29,068 nt of DNA. It comes from a virus. The notes under the pieces were generated by a model. That model was not told the origin of the DNA and did not search any database. It worked only from the letters and a program-made list of their open reading frames with translations. Made by a program: the position numbers and the translations under genes. Positions 1-7,027 of this stretch are shown here, piece by piece (the first letter of the stretch is position 1; each line of letters opens with the position of its first letter). The stretch spans positions 1 to 29,068 of the IMG/VR virus record IMGVR_UViG_3300030673_000038; one strand, written 5' to 3'.

Positions 1-89
1 TTGGCCTTGGGGGCAGCGTTGGCTTCAGTCGCAACAGCAGCTTGAGCCAGGAGTTCTTCTACAGTGAGTTCAACGGCACCATCAGTCAT
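1..89 (-). CDS. Hypothetical protein, N-terminal part only
   Basis: The ATG is preceded by GGAG at a normal distance and the frame stays open to the window edge. The visible 29 residues are Ala/Glu rich (starting MTDGAVELTVEELLAQAA) with no recognisable domain. It sits directly downstream of a good minus-strand promoter at 143-177, so it is probably the first gene of another leftward transcription unit that continues outside the window. Function unknown. Confidence 0.65.
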   Translation of the reverse strand, partial: MTDGAVELTVEELLAQAAVATEANAAPKA

Positions 90-142
90 TTTGAATCTCC
101 AACGTGTTTTAGAATAGGAGTAGCTCTGTATTTATTGGCTAC

Positions 143-177
143 GGTGCAACTATAGCACCGTTGACCATCCTATGCAA
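143..177 (-). promoter_or_regulatory. Sigma70-like leftward promoter with repeated TTGCACC element
   Basis: On the minus strand: -35 TTGCAT (172-177), exactly 17 bp, -10 TATAGT (149-154), followed at once by TTGCACC (143-149). GGTGC and GCACC flank the -10 as a 5-bp inverted repeat, which looks like an operator. The -35 overlaps the last codons of the helicase gene; the promoter would drive the gene starting at 89. The same module recurs at several other gene starts. Confidence 0.8.
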
Positions 178-1654
178 GCAAATATTTACGCAAATACGCT
201 AAAAATTGCGCCTCGCTGCTCCGCTTGCTCTCAACAGCTTCCAGCATTGCATGCTCTGTTGGGCAGTCAACCAAGATGCGGTAGACCATGACAGATTCAG
301 CCTTCGTACCATCACGGGCAATCCTCTTATTAGCTTGGTAATAGTTTTCCCATGACCAATCCATGCCGAACCAGCAAATGTTTCGGCAGTTGTCCTGCAG
401 ACCGTCGACTCCATGAGCCACTGATTGGGGATGTCCTGCCAGAAGGGGCATACCGCCAGCGCCGAAGGACTGACACCACGCCGAGCCTTGATCCTTACTG
501 ACACCCGAACCGATCCACGGGATACTATGCCCCAAGCGCTCAGCAATGCGTGCGACGTCGTGCTTAAAGGCGTATAGCAAGAAGAGAGGATCACCGTTTA
601 ATTCCTCCAGTAAGTTCTCCAACACGTCCAGTTTCAGGTCATGGGCCTTCACGTATGGGCGTACTTCATGCCCGAAGTGGTCAATAGACACTGGTACGTC
701 CTTGGCAAACATATCAGGCTCATAATAGATGGCCCCCTGCGCAATTTGCCGCAGCTTGCCAAGCAATGCCGCCGAGGTTGGGGCCAATATTGTCTCGCCC
801 TCGATCATAACCATGAACTGAGCGGCTAGCTCATCGTAAATAGCCTGAGCTTCCGGAGGCATCTTAACCCAGAGATCAACTATCTGCATCGGGATAGACT
901 CATCGTCTTCCAGTTGCAGAGTGGTTGGTGCGATGATCTCGGCTATCTTCTCCAAGGCTCCGGGCAGCGGGTAGGTCTTGTCGTCGAAGCCCTTATACAT
1001 GAACTCGTTGCGGAAGTGCGTGATGTAGGCCCCCAAATCCTCACCCAAGTCCGTCAGGAAGCACTGCGCAAAGATGTCTTCCAACTTGTTAGGCTTGGGC
1101 GTACCGGTCATCACCACGCAACGATGGATAAATGGCAGATACCGCTTGATGGTGTTGAAGCGCGCCGACTGGGGGTTCTTGAACTTGGTGGATTCGTCAA
1201 TAGCCACCATCACTCGCTTGTCTTTCAGCCAGCGTAGTGCTTCGTCGTTCATGACGTAGCAACCACGCACCTTGCTCAGCTTCCACTCGCTTGACAGCAG
1301 GCCCTCAACGTTCATCAAGTAGACATCAGCCGCCGTGTCCATCGCCTCCAAGCGCGCCGTCTTCCCTCCATGTATAGTCACGTATGAAAGATGTTCGAAA
1401 TCTTCCCATCGTTCCAGTTGGGAGGGCCAGGATGTTGCGATCACTCGTAACGGTGCGATGACAAGAAGTACATCTATGAGCCCCATCTTCTTCAACACGG
1501 AAAATGCCTTCAAGACAGTCGCAGTCTTTCCTTTCCCGGGCGGCAGAAATAGTCGGGATCCTTTGTTCTGCACGATTAGCTTCATACCACGGATCTGTTC
1601 GGGCCGTGGCAAGAATTTTTGCCTTGATCGACTCCAAAGATTTGGTCCGGTCAT
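170..1654 (-). CDS. SNF2-family (SF2) DNA helicase/ATPase
   Basis: A 494-aa protein of the compact phage SNF2-like helicase group, probably acting in phage DNA replication or recombination. Visible motifs: Walker A LPPGKGKT near residue 40, DEST (motif II variant of DEAH) near 153, MTGTP (motif III) near 183, and the C-terminal motifs HPQSVAHGVDGLQ and QANKRIARDG (motifs V and VI with the arginine fingers). The ATG at 1654 is chosen over an upstream TTG because GAGG lies six bases before it. Its first 329 nt overlap the VRR-NUC gene in another frame, a long overlap that suggests translational coupling. Family assignment is confident; the exact role is inferred from its neighbours (nucleases and DNA polymerase). 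Confidence 0.9.
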   Translation of the reverse strand: MTGPNLWSRSRQKFLPRPEQIRGMKLIVQNKGSRLFLPPGKGKTATVLKAFSVLKKMGLIDVLLVIAPLRVIATSWPSQLERWEDFEHLSYVTIHGGKTARLEAMDTAADVYLMNVEGLLSSEWKLSKVRGCYVMNDEALRWLKDKRVMVAIDESTKFKNPQSARFNTIKRYLPFIHRCVVMTGTPKPNKLEDIFAQCFLTDLGEDLGAYITHFRNEFMYKGFDDKTYPLPGALEKIAEIIAPTTLQLEDDESIPMQIVDLWVKMPPEAQAIYDELAAQFMVMIEGETILAPTSAALLGKLRQIAQGAIYYEPDMFAKDVPVSIDHFGHEVRPYVKAHDLKLDVLENLLEELNGDPLFLLYAFKHDVARIAERLGHSIPWIGSGVSKDQGSAWCQSFGAGGMPLLAGHPQSVAHGVDGLQDNCRNICWFGMDWSWENYYQANKRIARDGTKAESVMVYRILVDCPTEHAMLEAVESKRSSEAQFLAYLRKYLLA

Positions 1655-1910
1655 TGTGTACCTCAACTCGGAAGCCTAGCTTCTTAATGACTTTGTGAAT
1701 ATAGGGCTGAAGCGGCTCTGGGGCCCCAGTCAGCGTTTTATACTCTATGAATAGGCAGTTACCTCCCTCCCATAGCAGCAGACGGTCGGGCCAGCCCCTA
1801 AAGCCTAGCACGTTTAATTTAAGAAACTCGTGCCAAATGCCATTCTCTCGGCACCATTTCTTGAGGTCTTCCTTGACCCCAACTTCGATCTTAGACTCAG
1901 CGCGTTCCAT
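1326..1910 (-). CDS. VRR-NUC domain nuclease
   Basis: The first ~95 residues match the VRR-NUC fold of the PD-(D/E)XK nuclease superfamily: GFRGWPDRLLLW gives the catalytic Asp, and CLFIEYKTLTG gives the E-x-K pair. Phage VRR-NUC proteins are usually stand-alone ~90-120-aa nucleases next to SNF2 helicases, as here. The frame stays open for another ~100 residues that run out of frame over the helicase N-terminus; this tail has two Cys-x2-Cys-type pairs (CDCLEG, CTSCHR) but may be only a by-product of the overlap. The ATG has GGAG eight bases upstream. Likely resolves or processes replication/recombination intermediates. Confidence 0.85.
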   Translation of the reverse strand: MERAESKIEVGVKEDLKKWCRENGIWHEFLKLNVLGFRGWPDRLLLWEGGNCLFIEYKTLTGAPEPLQPYIHKVIKKLGFRVEVHNDRTKSLESIKAKILATARTDPWYEANRAEQRIPTISAARERKDCDCLEGIFRVEEDGAHRCTSCHRTVTSDRNILALPTGTMGRFRTSFIRDYTWREDGALGGDGHGG

Positions 1911-2079
1911 ACATCTTACTCCCAGTCTTGCAGCACTGCTTGCAATACTTCCCGCTGGCAGACCAAGTCATGGTCATGCCAGTGTGGGCCCACTTTCCGC
2001 ACAACGATTCGCCATCTACAAAGTAGTGAGCCTTCTTGTTCGGGGCCCACCATCCGGGGTATTGTTTATCTGGCAGCAC
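1897..2079 (-). CDS. Small cysteine-rich protein (60 aa)
   Basis: Starts at GTG, chosen because AGGAGG lies eight bases upstream. The protein has Cys residues arranged as ESLCGKW and KYCKQCC, consistent with a small zinc-binding knuckle, although only one Cys-x2-Cys pair is clear. It overlaps the genes on both sides by 14 nt, the pattern of a translationally coupled operon. No family recognised; the position between two nucleases suggests a role in DNA metabolism, but this is inference. Confidence 0.65.
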   Translation of the reverse strand: MLPDKQYPGWWAPNKKAHYFVDGESLCGKWAHTGMTMTWSASGKYCKQCCKTGSKMYGTR

Positions 2080-2728
2080 GGCAAGTTCCTCCTTTCCTCC
2101 AGTTTAGATGGCAGTAATAGCAGCCAGATCCAGGCTTAGGTGGGTAGACCATAGAGTTGCGTAAGAAGTCAATCTCTTCCGTCAACTTAATTCTTTCGAC
2201 CACAATTTTTGGAGCAAGGTAATCCCGTGTCTCAACGTGGGTAGGGATGTCTAGGTATACGAAGTGCGTGCGGTAGACAAGATAGCTACCCGGCTCCATC
2301 GCGCAGTATGAAAGACCCTGGGACTCATGGTCAGGGTATATCTTGCCAGACTTCCAGTCGAAGATGTCGAGCACTTTAGGGTTCCCGTCCAGCTTAAGAT
2401 CATATTTCCCCCGGTAGTTGGCGTTTGGATCGTTGAACGTGGTCTGGGACCAATCGCTGAGTACTGCGACCTCTCCCTCAGCGGTGTGGGGCTTAATGCT
2501 CAGCCCCTCCATAAAGCGCTGCCAAGGGCGCAGAGTCTTGTTCGCCGCTGGGTATGGCTGGGCCCCAGTGAAGAACAGTTCAAGCTCCAAGTGCAACTCA
2601 GTTCCTCGGTCGCTGGCGGCCCGTGCTGGTGGGTAGTTCCCAGCGACGTATCGGTCAGCCCACTTGAACGGGCACTCCTTGAACAGCTTTAAGCCCGATG
2701 GTGATAGTGGTTTGTTGTAGATGCTCAT
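2066..2728 (-). CDS. PD-(D/E)XK nuclease, Cas4/RecB-like, possible Fe-S cluster
   Basis: A 220-aa protein of the RecB/Cas4-like exonuclease family. It shows the N-terminal SPSGLKLFKECPFKW box, RGTELH (helical motif), the catalytic Asp in RGKYDL near residue 110, and DIFDWKSGK at 121-129 (D-x-K). Cys19 plus Cys203, Cys206 and Cys216 (CYYC...C) reproduce the four-cysteine layout that holds a 4Fe-4S cluster in Cas4 and AddB. Probably a 5'-3' or end-processing exonuclease in phage replication/recombination. The ATG has AAGGA at usable distance. Its first 74 nt are overlapped by the HNH gene upstream. Confidence 0.85.
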   Translation of the reverse strand: MSIYNKPLSPSGLKLFKECPFKWADRYVAGNYPPARAASDRGTELHLELELFFTGAQPYPAANKTLRPWQRFMEGLSIKPHTAEGEVAVLSDWSQTTFNDPNANYRGKYDLKLDGNPKVLDIFDWKSGKIYPDHESQGLSYCAMEPGSYLVYRTHFVYLDIPTHVETRDYLAPKIVVERIKLTEEIDFLRNSMVYPPKPGSGCYYCHLNWRKGGTCRAAR

Positions 2729-3038
2729 ATACGTGTCCTTTTTGGAAGAGCTTAGCCTCTCCGCGCCGGGTGTTTTCGGCTACGGTGACGGGCTCGAGGT
2801 GGGCTGGATTGCAGCAGAGCCGGTTCCTGCACAGATGATCGAGAACGAGTCCAGGCTCAATGGGGCCAATGTGAAGTTGGTACATGACGCGATGTACCAT
2901 GAGCCGTCTACCTTGAATCTCAATTCTCCCGTATCCGTTGCGGTTTTGCTGACCGGTCCAGAGCCAACAGCCATCAGGGCCGCTGCTTTGAATTCTCGTA
3001 TTGATTCGTGTTCCCAGCGGTACAATAGAGCGCCCCAT
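2655..3038 (-). CDS. HNH endonuclease (HNH_3 / zinc-finger His-Me type)
   Basis: A 127-aa protein with DGCWLWTGQQNRNGYGRI, then GLVLDHLCRNRLCCNP and HLEPVT, the typical His-Asn-His metal finger with an extra zinc-binding Cys set found in free-standing phage HNH (homing) endonucleases. The start is the ATG at 3038, six bases after GGGAGG; the frame upstream of it is only antisense-free read-through over polymerase sequence. The gene overlaps the 102-aa membrane ORF at its 5' end and the Cas4-like gene at its 3' end, which looks like an insertion of a selfish element into a compact operon. Could nick DNA to promote its own spread or assist packaging. Confidence 0.9.
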   Translation of the reverse strand: MGRSIVPLGTRINTRIQSSGPDGCWLWTGQQNRNGYGRIEIQGRRLMVHRVMYQLHIGPIEPGLVLDHLCRNRLCCNPAHLEPVTVAENTRRGEAKLFQKGHVYEHLQQTTITIGLKAVQGVPVQVG

Positions 3039-3088
3039 ATCAAACCTCCCAGCGTTATACCGACAACGGCGTACATTAACTCCTTCAT
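2780..3088 (-). CDS. Small membrane protein, overlapped by HNH gene
   Basis: Starts in an ATGA junction with the polymerase stop and has GGAGG just upstream, so initiation is credible. Residues 4-21 form one hydrophobic span (MYAVVGITLGGLIWGALLY) followed by RWEHESIREF, an N-out or N-in single-span topology. After about residue 25 the frame runs under the HNH gene for 259 nt and its composition becomes uninformative. The original gene may have been a ~30-aa microprotein that was lengthened when the HNH gene arrived. Function unknown. Confidence 0.5.
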   Translation of the reverse strand: MKELMYAVVGITLGGLIWGALLYRWEHESIREFKAAALMAVGSGPVSKTATDTGELRFKVDGSWYIASCTNFTLAPLSLDSFSIICAGTGSAAIQPTSSPSP

Positions 3089-4869
3089 TTCGCCTCCGAC
3101 CAGTTGGCCCCAGTGGCGATTTCCATAAGCATAGGGACGTCGCACGGAAGGGCATTAGCTGACTCGTTGATGATCTTGTACACTTCTTCGCGCTGAGAGG
3201 GCAAGTGCGACACGCTATATTCGTCGTGTACAGTACCCAGTAACCGAGCTCCGGGGCAGCGGAGACGTAGCTGCGCATGGGCGTACACAAGAGCCTCTTT
3301 GGTCTCATCAGCTGCGCTACCCTGGATCAGAGTGTTCAGCGCCTTGTAGTCCCAGCGTCGGGCCCCAGTTGGCGGCTCGCAGAAATAGAAGCGGCCCCCA
3401 AGCGTTACGATGGGTAGCCCTGACTTGAAGCGCTTCTTGCACTGATTATCCAGCGCTACGATATCGGGTATGGAAGCCTTGATACAGTTACGCAAGATAG
3501 TAGCCTCTTGCTCGCTGATATCCAGCTTGTCCGCCAGCATGGCGATGCCCATCGCGTACAGCAGCCCCAAGTAGATGCCCTTGGCCTTCTTCCGCTCCGA
3601 GTGCGGCATGCCAGCCACGTCACACAAGAAGATGTATGGGTCCAAGTCAGGATTGGCGTTAAACGCCGCCATGAACTTGCCATCTTCAAAGTGGGCCGCT
3701 AGCCGTGGCTCTTGGTTCTTAAAGTCACCTGTAGTCCACTCGTGACCCTCTTCTGGCAGCAGGTACGAGCGCATCACTGGGAACGGTTCACCGAAGTAGT
3801 CAAGGAAGTCAACTACCGTTGGCACGTTTTGGAAGTTGGGCCCAGTGCTGGACAGGCGCCCAGTGCATGTACCGTAGCCCTCGGGGTTGCGCACTTGGTT
3901 ATAGGCCGCGTGTATGCGCCCGCCGTTGGCCTTGGCGTATTGCAGCCACGGCCACATAAAGGTGCCGGTAAACGTGGCGTAGGTGGCTCTAGAGCGAATC
4001 ATAAGCTGGAGGTCTGGGTCGCCCGCCAGTACAGTCTCCAGGCTCAGCTTGGACATGGAGTCCTTACCAGACTTGGCTGTCTTCAGGAAGCCCGTGAATC
4101 CGTTCGCAACCAACGCCGCACCAAGCTCGGCGTCACTACTGACGTTAAGTGTGGGAGCAGAGAGCCGGTTCCTAATGAGGGAATCCAGTTCACCCAGTTT
4201 GCGCATGGCAACAAGGTAGTCCGTCGCGAGTCTACGAACGTCGCACCGCACTCCAAGGTTCCGTATTTCGGAAAGTATGGGGCCCAGTTTGACTTCCCGT
4301 TGATAGGGTTCGACCATATCCTTAATGAGGGGTTCAACGTGTTCCCACAGAGCCAGCGTCCTTGTACAGTCGCCGACAGCATATGGACCCACAAATCTAA
4401 CCGGAGCCTTGGAGATGTAGACCCCGGCCTCTTTACGAGTGCAGCCGACATTTGCAACGAGCCAATCGTACATATCTTGTTGTTCATCTGGCGGGATCCC
4501 TAGCCAATCCTCAGCCAGATCCTTCAACGAAAGGGAGCGGGCGTGTGGGTTGTGGAGATAACTGGCGAACAGAGTGTCGTCTGTGAGCAGAGGATCCCGC
4601 TCAGGAAGGTTGAAATGGTGAGCAGCGAGAGGAATATCAAAAGTGCAGCCGTTTTGTGTGAGTATCCGGCGGTGCCAGATCGATGCGAGGTATTCACGGA
4701 AATCCTCCTTGGTGCAGTTATTGCCCTCGGGATGGCCCCAAGAGAAGTAATGACCCTCGGGGTATTTATCTGGGTCGATGATAGCGCAACCTACCGGGAT
4801 CGGCAGCAGTGGCGCCCCGTTCTCAATCTTCTCCGACTCAAAGTCGAGCACAATTCCATCGTAGCTCAT
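3085..4869 (-). CDS. Family A DNA polymerase with 3'-5' exonuclease
   Basis: The 594-aa replicative polymerase of the T7/Pol I type, without a 5'-nuclease domain. Exonuclease: LDFESE (ExoI), QNGCTFD (ExoII), YAVGD (ExoIII, near 167). Polymerase: CTGRLSSTGPNFQN, motif A GDFKNQEPR (Asp382), O-helix RKKAKGIYLGLLYAMG (Arg426, Lys430), QGSAAD, and motif C VHDEYS (Asp549). Odd points: motif A has KNQE in place of SQIE, and the O-helix selector position (Phe762 of E. coli Pol I, Tyr526 of T7) is Leu434. Start: ATG at 4869 in an ATGA overlap with the microprotein upstream; a GTG 12 nt earlier is possible. Confidence 0.95.
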   Translation of the reverse strand: MSYDGIVLDFESEKIENGAPLLPIPVGCAIIDPDKYPEGHYFSWGHPEGNNCTKEDFREYLASIWHRRILTQNGCTFDIPLAAHHFNLPERDPLLTDDTLFASYLHNPHARSLSLKDLAEDWLGIPPDEQQDMYDWLVANVGCTRKEAGVYISKAPVRFVGPYAVGDCTRTLALWEHVEPLIKDMVEPYQREVKLGPILSEIRNLGVRCDVRRLATDYLVAMRKLGELDSLIRNRLSAPTLNVSSDAELGAALVANGFTGFLKTAKSGKDSMSKLSLETVLAGDPDLQLMIRSRATYATFTGTFMWPWLQYAKANGGRIHAAYNQVRNPEGYGTCTGRLSSTGPNFQNVPTVVDFLDYFGEPFPVMRSYLLPEEGHEWTTGDFKNQEPRLAAHFEDGKFMAAFNANPDLDPYIFLCDVAGMPHSERKKAKGIYLGLLYAMGIAMLADKLDISEQEATILRNCIKASIPDIVALDNQCKKRFKSGLPIVTLGGRFYFCEPPTGARRWDYKALNTLIQGSAADETKEALVYAHAQLRLRCPGARLLGTVHDEYSVSHLPSQREEVYKIINESANALPCDVPMLMEIATGANWSEAK

Positions 4870-4952
4870 GATAGAGTCCACGCTATAATAACTGACACCA
4901 CGAAGGATACGGCGGCCGAAAGTATCACAACCACTAAGAAATCACTGTCCAT
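4866..4952 (-). CDS. 28-aa single-span membrane microprotein
   Basis: ATG with GAGG eight bases upstream; 28 codons ending in an ATGA overlap with the polymerase start. The product is MDSD followed by an almost uninterrupted hydrophobic helix (FLVVVILSAAVSFVVSVIIA) and WTLS. The strong ribosome-binding site and the exact coupling argue that it is translated, at least to load ribosomes onto the polymerase gene. No known family. It might be a membrane anchor or inhibitor, or only a leader peptide. Confidence 0.6.
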   Translation of the reverse strand: MDSDFLVVVILSAAVSFVVSVIIAWTLS

Positions 4953-4997
4953 ATTATTCACCTCAATGAAGTGGGGGCCACTACGGCCCCCTGGAGC

Positions 4998-5744
4998 TTA
5001 GAACTTGGACTTCTTCCCAGCGGCCTTAACCCGAGCTTCCGCCTCCTCTGGACTAACTTCTGGATTAGGATCGTATACCTTCTCCATCAAGTCCTTGCAG
5101 AGTGCCCCCTTATCCATGAGCGCCTTGATGTAAGAGACATCAACAGGACGCACTGGCTCAAACGTGATGTGGAACTGGTGCTTCATGTCAGGTACGGCCC
5201 CCACCGTAGTGACCATGCCAAGCGGCGGGCGCCCATACTTCAACGCTATCAGGTTGACATAGTTACCCCAGAACTTGATGGAGGTAACCGGGAGGCTTTG
5301 GATGGCGACTTCAGCCTTGTCGATTTCGTCAGCCTGTACATCGGCTGGGATACCGGCCAATTTACGACCATTCTTGCACGCCTTGCCTTTGCCACCTTCT
5401 GGATCAGACTTCCATTGGTTGGCCCAGCACTTGTCGCAGGTCTCGCACTGCGGCTTGGAGCTGGCTGGGTGCGGGGCCATGTTCTCACCGTCAGGGGAGT
5501 AGGCAAAGCAGACAGGGTTGGTGGGGTTGTCTGGGTCCCACTTCTCCTCGTAATACAGGTTGGAGTAGGTGCTGGCAATGACGATCATATCGATCTTATT
5601 GCCTTTGATAGCCTCGCCGTTCATGGTGAGGATACCGGCCTTGCAACCCAGTGTTGAGGAACTTGGACGCTCGGTGGCGGCGGCTGTTTTCGCCATGCCT
5701 TGGAGCAACTTCTCGTAGTCTACAATCTCTGTGCTATCACTCAT
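4998..5744 (-). CDS. Probable ssDNA-binding protein with zinc-binding cysteines
   Basis: A 248-aa protein. The centre carries CETCDKCWANQW followed by GGKGKACKNGRKLAG, a four-Cys group reminiscent of the zinc insert in the OB-fold of phage ssDNA-binding proteins, and the C-terminal part (SIKFWGNYVNLIALKYG, HQFHITFEPV) has beta-rich character. Proteins of this size with the GKACKNxRRL signature are commonly found beside phage polymerases and are usually called ssDNA-binding; I recall this pattern rather than having aligned it. The C-terminus is basic (AAGKKSKF), unlike the acidic SSB tip. It lies just upstream of the polymerase operon, which supports a replication role. Confidence 0.55.
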   Translation of the reverse strand: MSDSTEIVDYEKLLQGMAKTAAATERPSSSTLGCKAGILTMNGEAIKGNKIDMIVIASTYSNLYYEEKWDPDNPTNPVCFAYSPDGENMAPHPASSKPQCETCDKCWANQWKSDPEGGKGKACKNGRKLAGIPADVQADEIDKAEVAIQSLPVTSIKFWGNYVNLIALKYGRPPLGMVTTVGAVPDMKHQFHITFEPVRPVDVSYIKALMDKGALCKDLMEKVYDPNPEVSPEEAEARVKAAGKKSKF

Positions 5745-5761
5745 TTCTCAGTACTCAGTAA

Positions 5762-6109
5762 TTAGATAACGATTTGGTTCTCAGCCTTAGCCTGGAACGC
5801 CTGCGCCAGCATGATGAACACTTCCTCGGCGCTTAGATCCTGGCTGCTGATCATAGCCAAGTTGAGCATATCAACGCCAGTGCGGCCAATGGGGCCCATG
5901 AAGGTAGAGCCGTTGATGGCTACACCACCATCGCGGTTCAGCGCGCTCTGCACCAAGAAGCCGAAGGGGATCTTGTTAGCGACCAAGAACTCACCCACTG
6001 GCACGAACAGCGCTTGCAACTCCAGGAGCTTTTCTTGCGGGAACTCGTAGGGCTCGTATTGCGCAGCAGCCCAGCTTTCCAGCGTCAGGTTTTCTGTTTG
6101 TTCAGTCAC
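5762..6109 (-). CDS. Hypothetical protein (115 aa)
   Basis: GTG start chosen because GAGG lies eight bases upstream and the promoter at 6146-6174 would place transcription start just before it; the upstream TTG lies inside the promoter. The product is acidic in its first half (TEQTENLTLESWAAAQYEPYEF), then mixed alpha/beta with GGVAINGSTFMGPIGRTGVDML and a C-terminal helix. Not recognised. As first gene after its own promoter and directly before the ssDNA-binding candidate it is likely co-transcribed with the replication genes. Confidence 0.7.
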   Translation of the reverse strand: MTEQTENLTLESWAAAQYEPYEFPQEKLLELQALFVPVGEFLVANKIPFGFLVQSALNRDGGVAINGSTFMGPIGRTGVDMLNLAMISSQDLSAEEVFIMLAQAFQAKAENQIVI

Positions 6110-6145
6110 GGTTATATCCTCGTTGCTGTTAGTTGGTACGCTGTT

Positions 6146-6174
6146 ATTATAGCGCAGTGCATACAATGGTGCAA
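6146..6174 (-). promoter_or_regulatory. Strong sigma70-like leftward promoter
   Basis: Minus strand: -35 TTGCAC (6169-6174), 17-bp spacer, -10 TATAAT (6146-6151). Near consensus. Unlike the sister promoters it lacks TTGCACC after the -10, but it keeps the GTACCAAC start-region sequence. It should drive the replication module (5762 gene, ssDNA-binding candidate, polymerase and beyond). Confidence 0.8.
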
Positions 6175-6281
6175 CTGCTAAGCGTGTCGGTAGTAAAACG
6201 CCAGCACGGTCTCTAGATTGGGCCCACTTGCGCTGAAGCGGGGGCCCACAACGAACCAGAGGCCGAGTTTTTGGAACGTGG

Positions 6282-6617
6282 TCACTGCCCGTTACTCCCA
6301 GTCGCCATCATGGCGTCGTTTTCTTTAATGAAGACGCCGTCAACCATCTTACCTTTACGGTCCTTGATGATATTCCATACATCTTCAAGAATGTTTGCTG
6401 GGGTACTGCCACGCTGGGCGCACATGATTATGGCGATGACCATGATGTCACCGAGCGCATCATCAACCACCTCATTTTTGCCGCGTGCCAATCCAGCCGC
6501 AAGCTCGCCAACTTCCTCAACAAGCTTAACGAACTGCTTGTCAACGGTACTGCCTGCGATAAGGTTGCGGTCATTGGCCCACCCCAGCACTTTTGCTGTC
6601 AGTTCATCCATACGCAT
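6282..6617 (-). CDS. MazG-like nucleotide pyrophosphohydrolase
   Basis: A 111-aa all-alpha NTP pyrophosphatase. KLVEEVGELAAGLARGKN (EExxE, residues 34-38) and EVVDDALGDIMVIAI (ExxD and D-x3-D, residues 49-57) are the metal-binding motifs of the MazG/dUTPase-like superfamily. It hydrolyses (d)NTPs to NMPs; in phages it may clean non-canonical nucleotides or alter host nucleotide pools. The first ATG follows GGAG. The next gene upstream ends three bases before it. About 170 nt of non-coding sequence with a promoter follow it. Confidence 0.88.
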   Translation of the reverse strand: MRMDELTAKVLGWANDRNLIAGSTVDKQFVKLVEEVGELAAGLARGKNEVVDDALGDIMVIAIIMCAQRGSTPANILEDVWNIIKDRKGKMVDGVFIKENDAMMATGSNGQ

Positions 6618-6619
6618 AA

Positions 6620-7027
6620 TTAAGATCTCCGATCAAATAGTTCAAATACATCGGTGTGGCCGATGCCCGGCACTTTGACGCCATTCATCTCGCGCTCTTC
6701 AACGGCCGAGTTGGACAGGCGGAATTGCAGAAGATCAAGTTCACCGGTCTTCTTAATGTAGTCCATGAAGGCGGTCTTGTCTTCAACGATGGGCACTTCC
6801 TTCTTGGAGAGCCCTGTAATGCGGCCCCCGATCAGCATACCCTCAAACTTTTGCTGCTTGAATACTTCCAAGAGCCAGGAGCTTAGAGCGACCTCCTTCT
6901 TCTTCAGCTCTTCCATGATGCGGTTAGCTTCCAAGCGCTTAGTGCGCTGCTCCCTCCACATAGAGATGATTTCTTCGGTCTGAGCGCGTGTCGCTTCCAG
7001 CACTGGAACTTTGATGATATCAGTCAT
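6620..7027 (-). CDS. Conserved phage protein with N-terminal coiled coil
   Basis: 135 aa from the ATG at 7027 (GGAG ten bases upstream; the frame upstream only runs over the neighbouring gene). Residues ~10-60 form a charged helix (IISMWREQRTKRLEANRIMEE), then a small beta region (MLIGGRITGLSKKEVPIVED), and a C-terminal motif with FMDYIKKTGELDLLQFRL and a VPGIG..DVFEL ending. I recognise this layout from many phage genomes, where it stays of unknown function and lies among replication genes. It overlaps the P-loop gene upstream by 8 nt. Confidence 0.75.
   Translation of the reverse strand: MTDIIKVPVLEATRAQTEEIISMWREQRTKRLEANRIMEELKKKEVALSSWLLEVFKQQKFEGMLIGGRITGLSKKEVPIVEDKTAFMDYIKKTGELDLLQFRLSNSAVEEREMNGVKVPGIGHTDVFELFDRRS

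Noticed and set aside
3712-4503. Long plus-strand open frame across the polymerase gene
   Set aside because: It is antisense to confirmed catalytic motifs of the DNA polymerase, has no ribosome-binding site and no recognisable domain.
4971-5657. Plus-strand open frame opposite the ssDNA-binding candidate
   Set aside because: No start signal; the minus-strand protein has coherent Cys motifs and operon context.
6220-6247. Terminator hairpin between MazG and the next unit
   Set aside because: Two GGGCCC copies can pair, but no T-run follows on either strand; the pairing may only reflect the palindrome's abundance.
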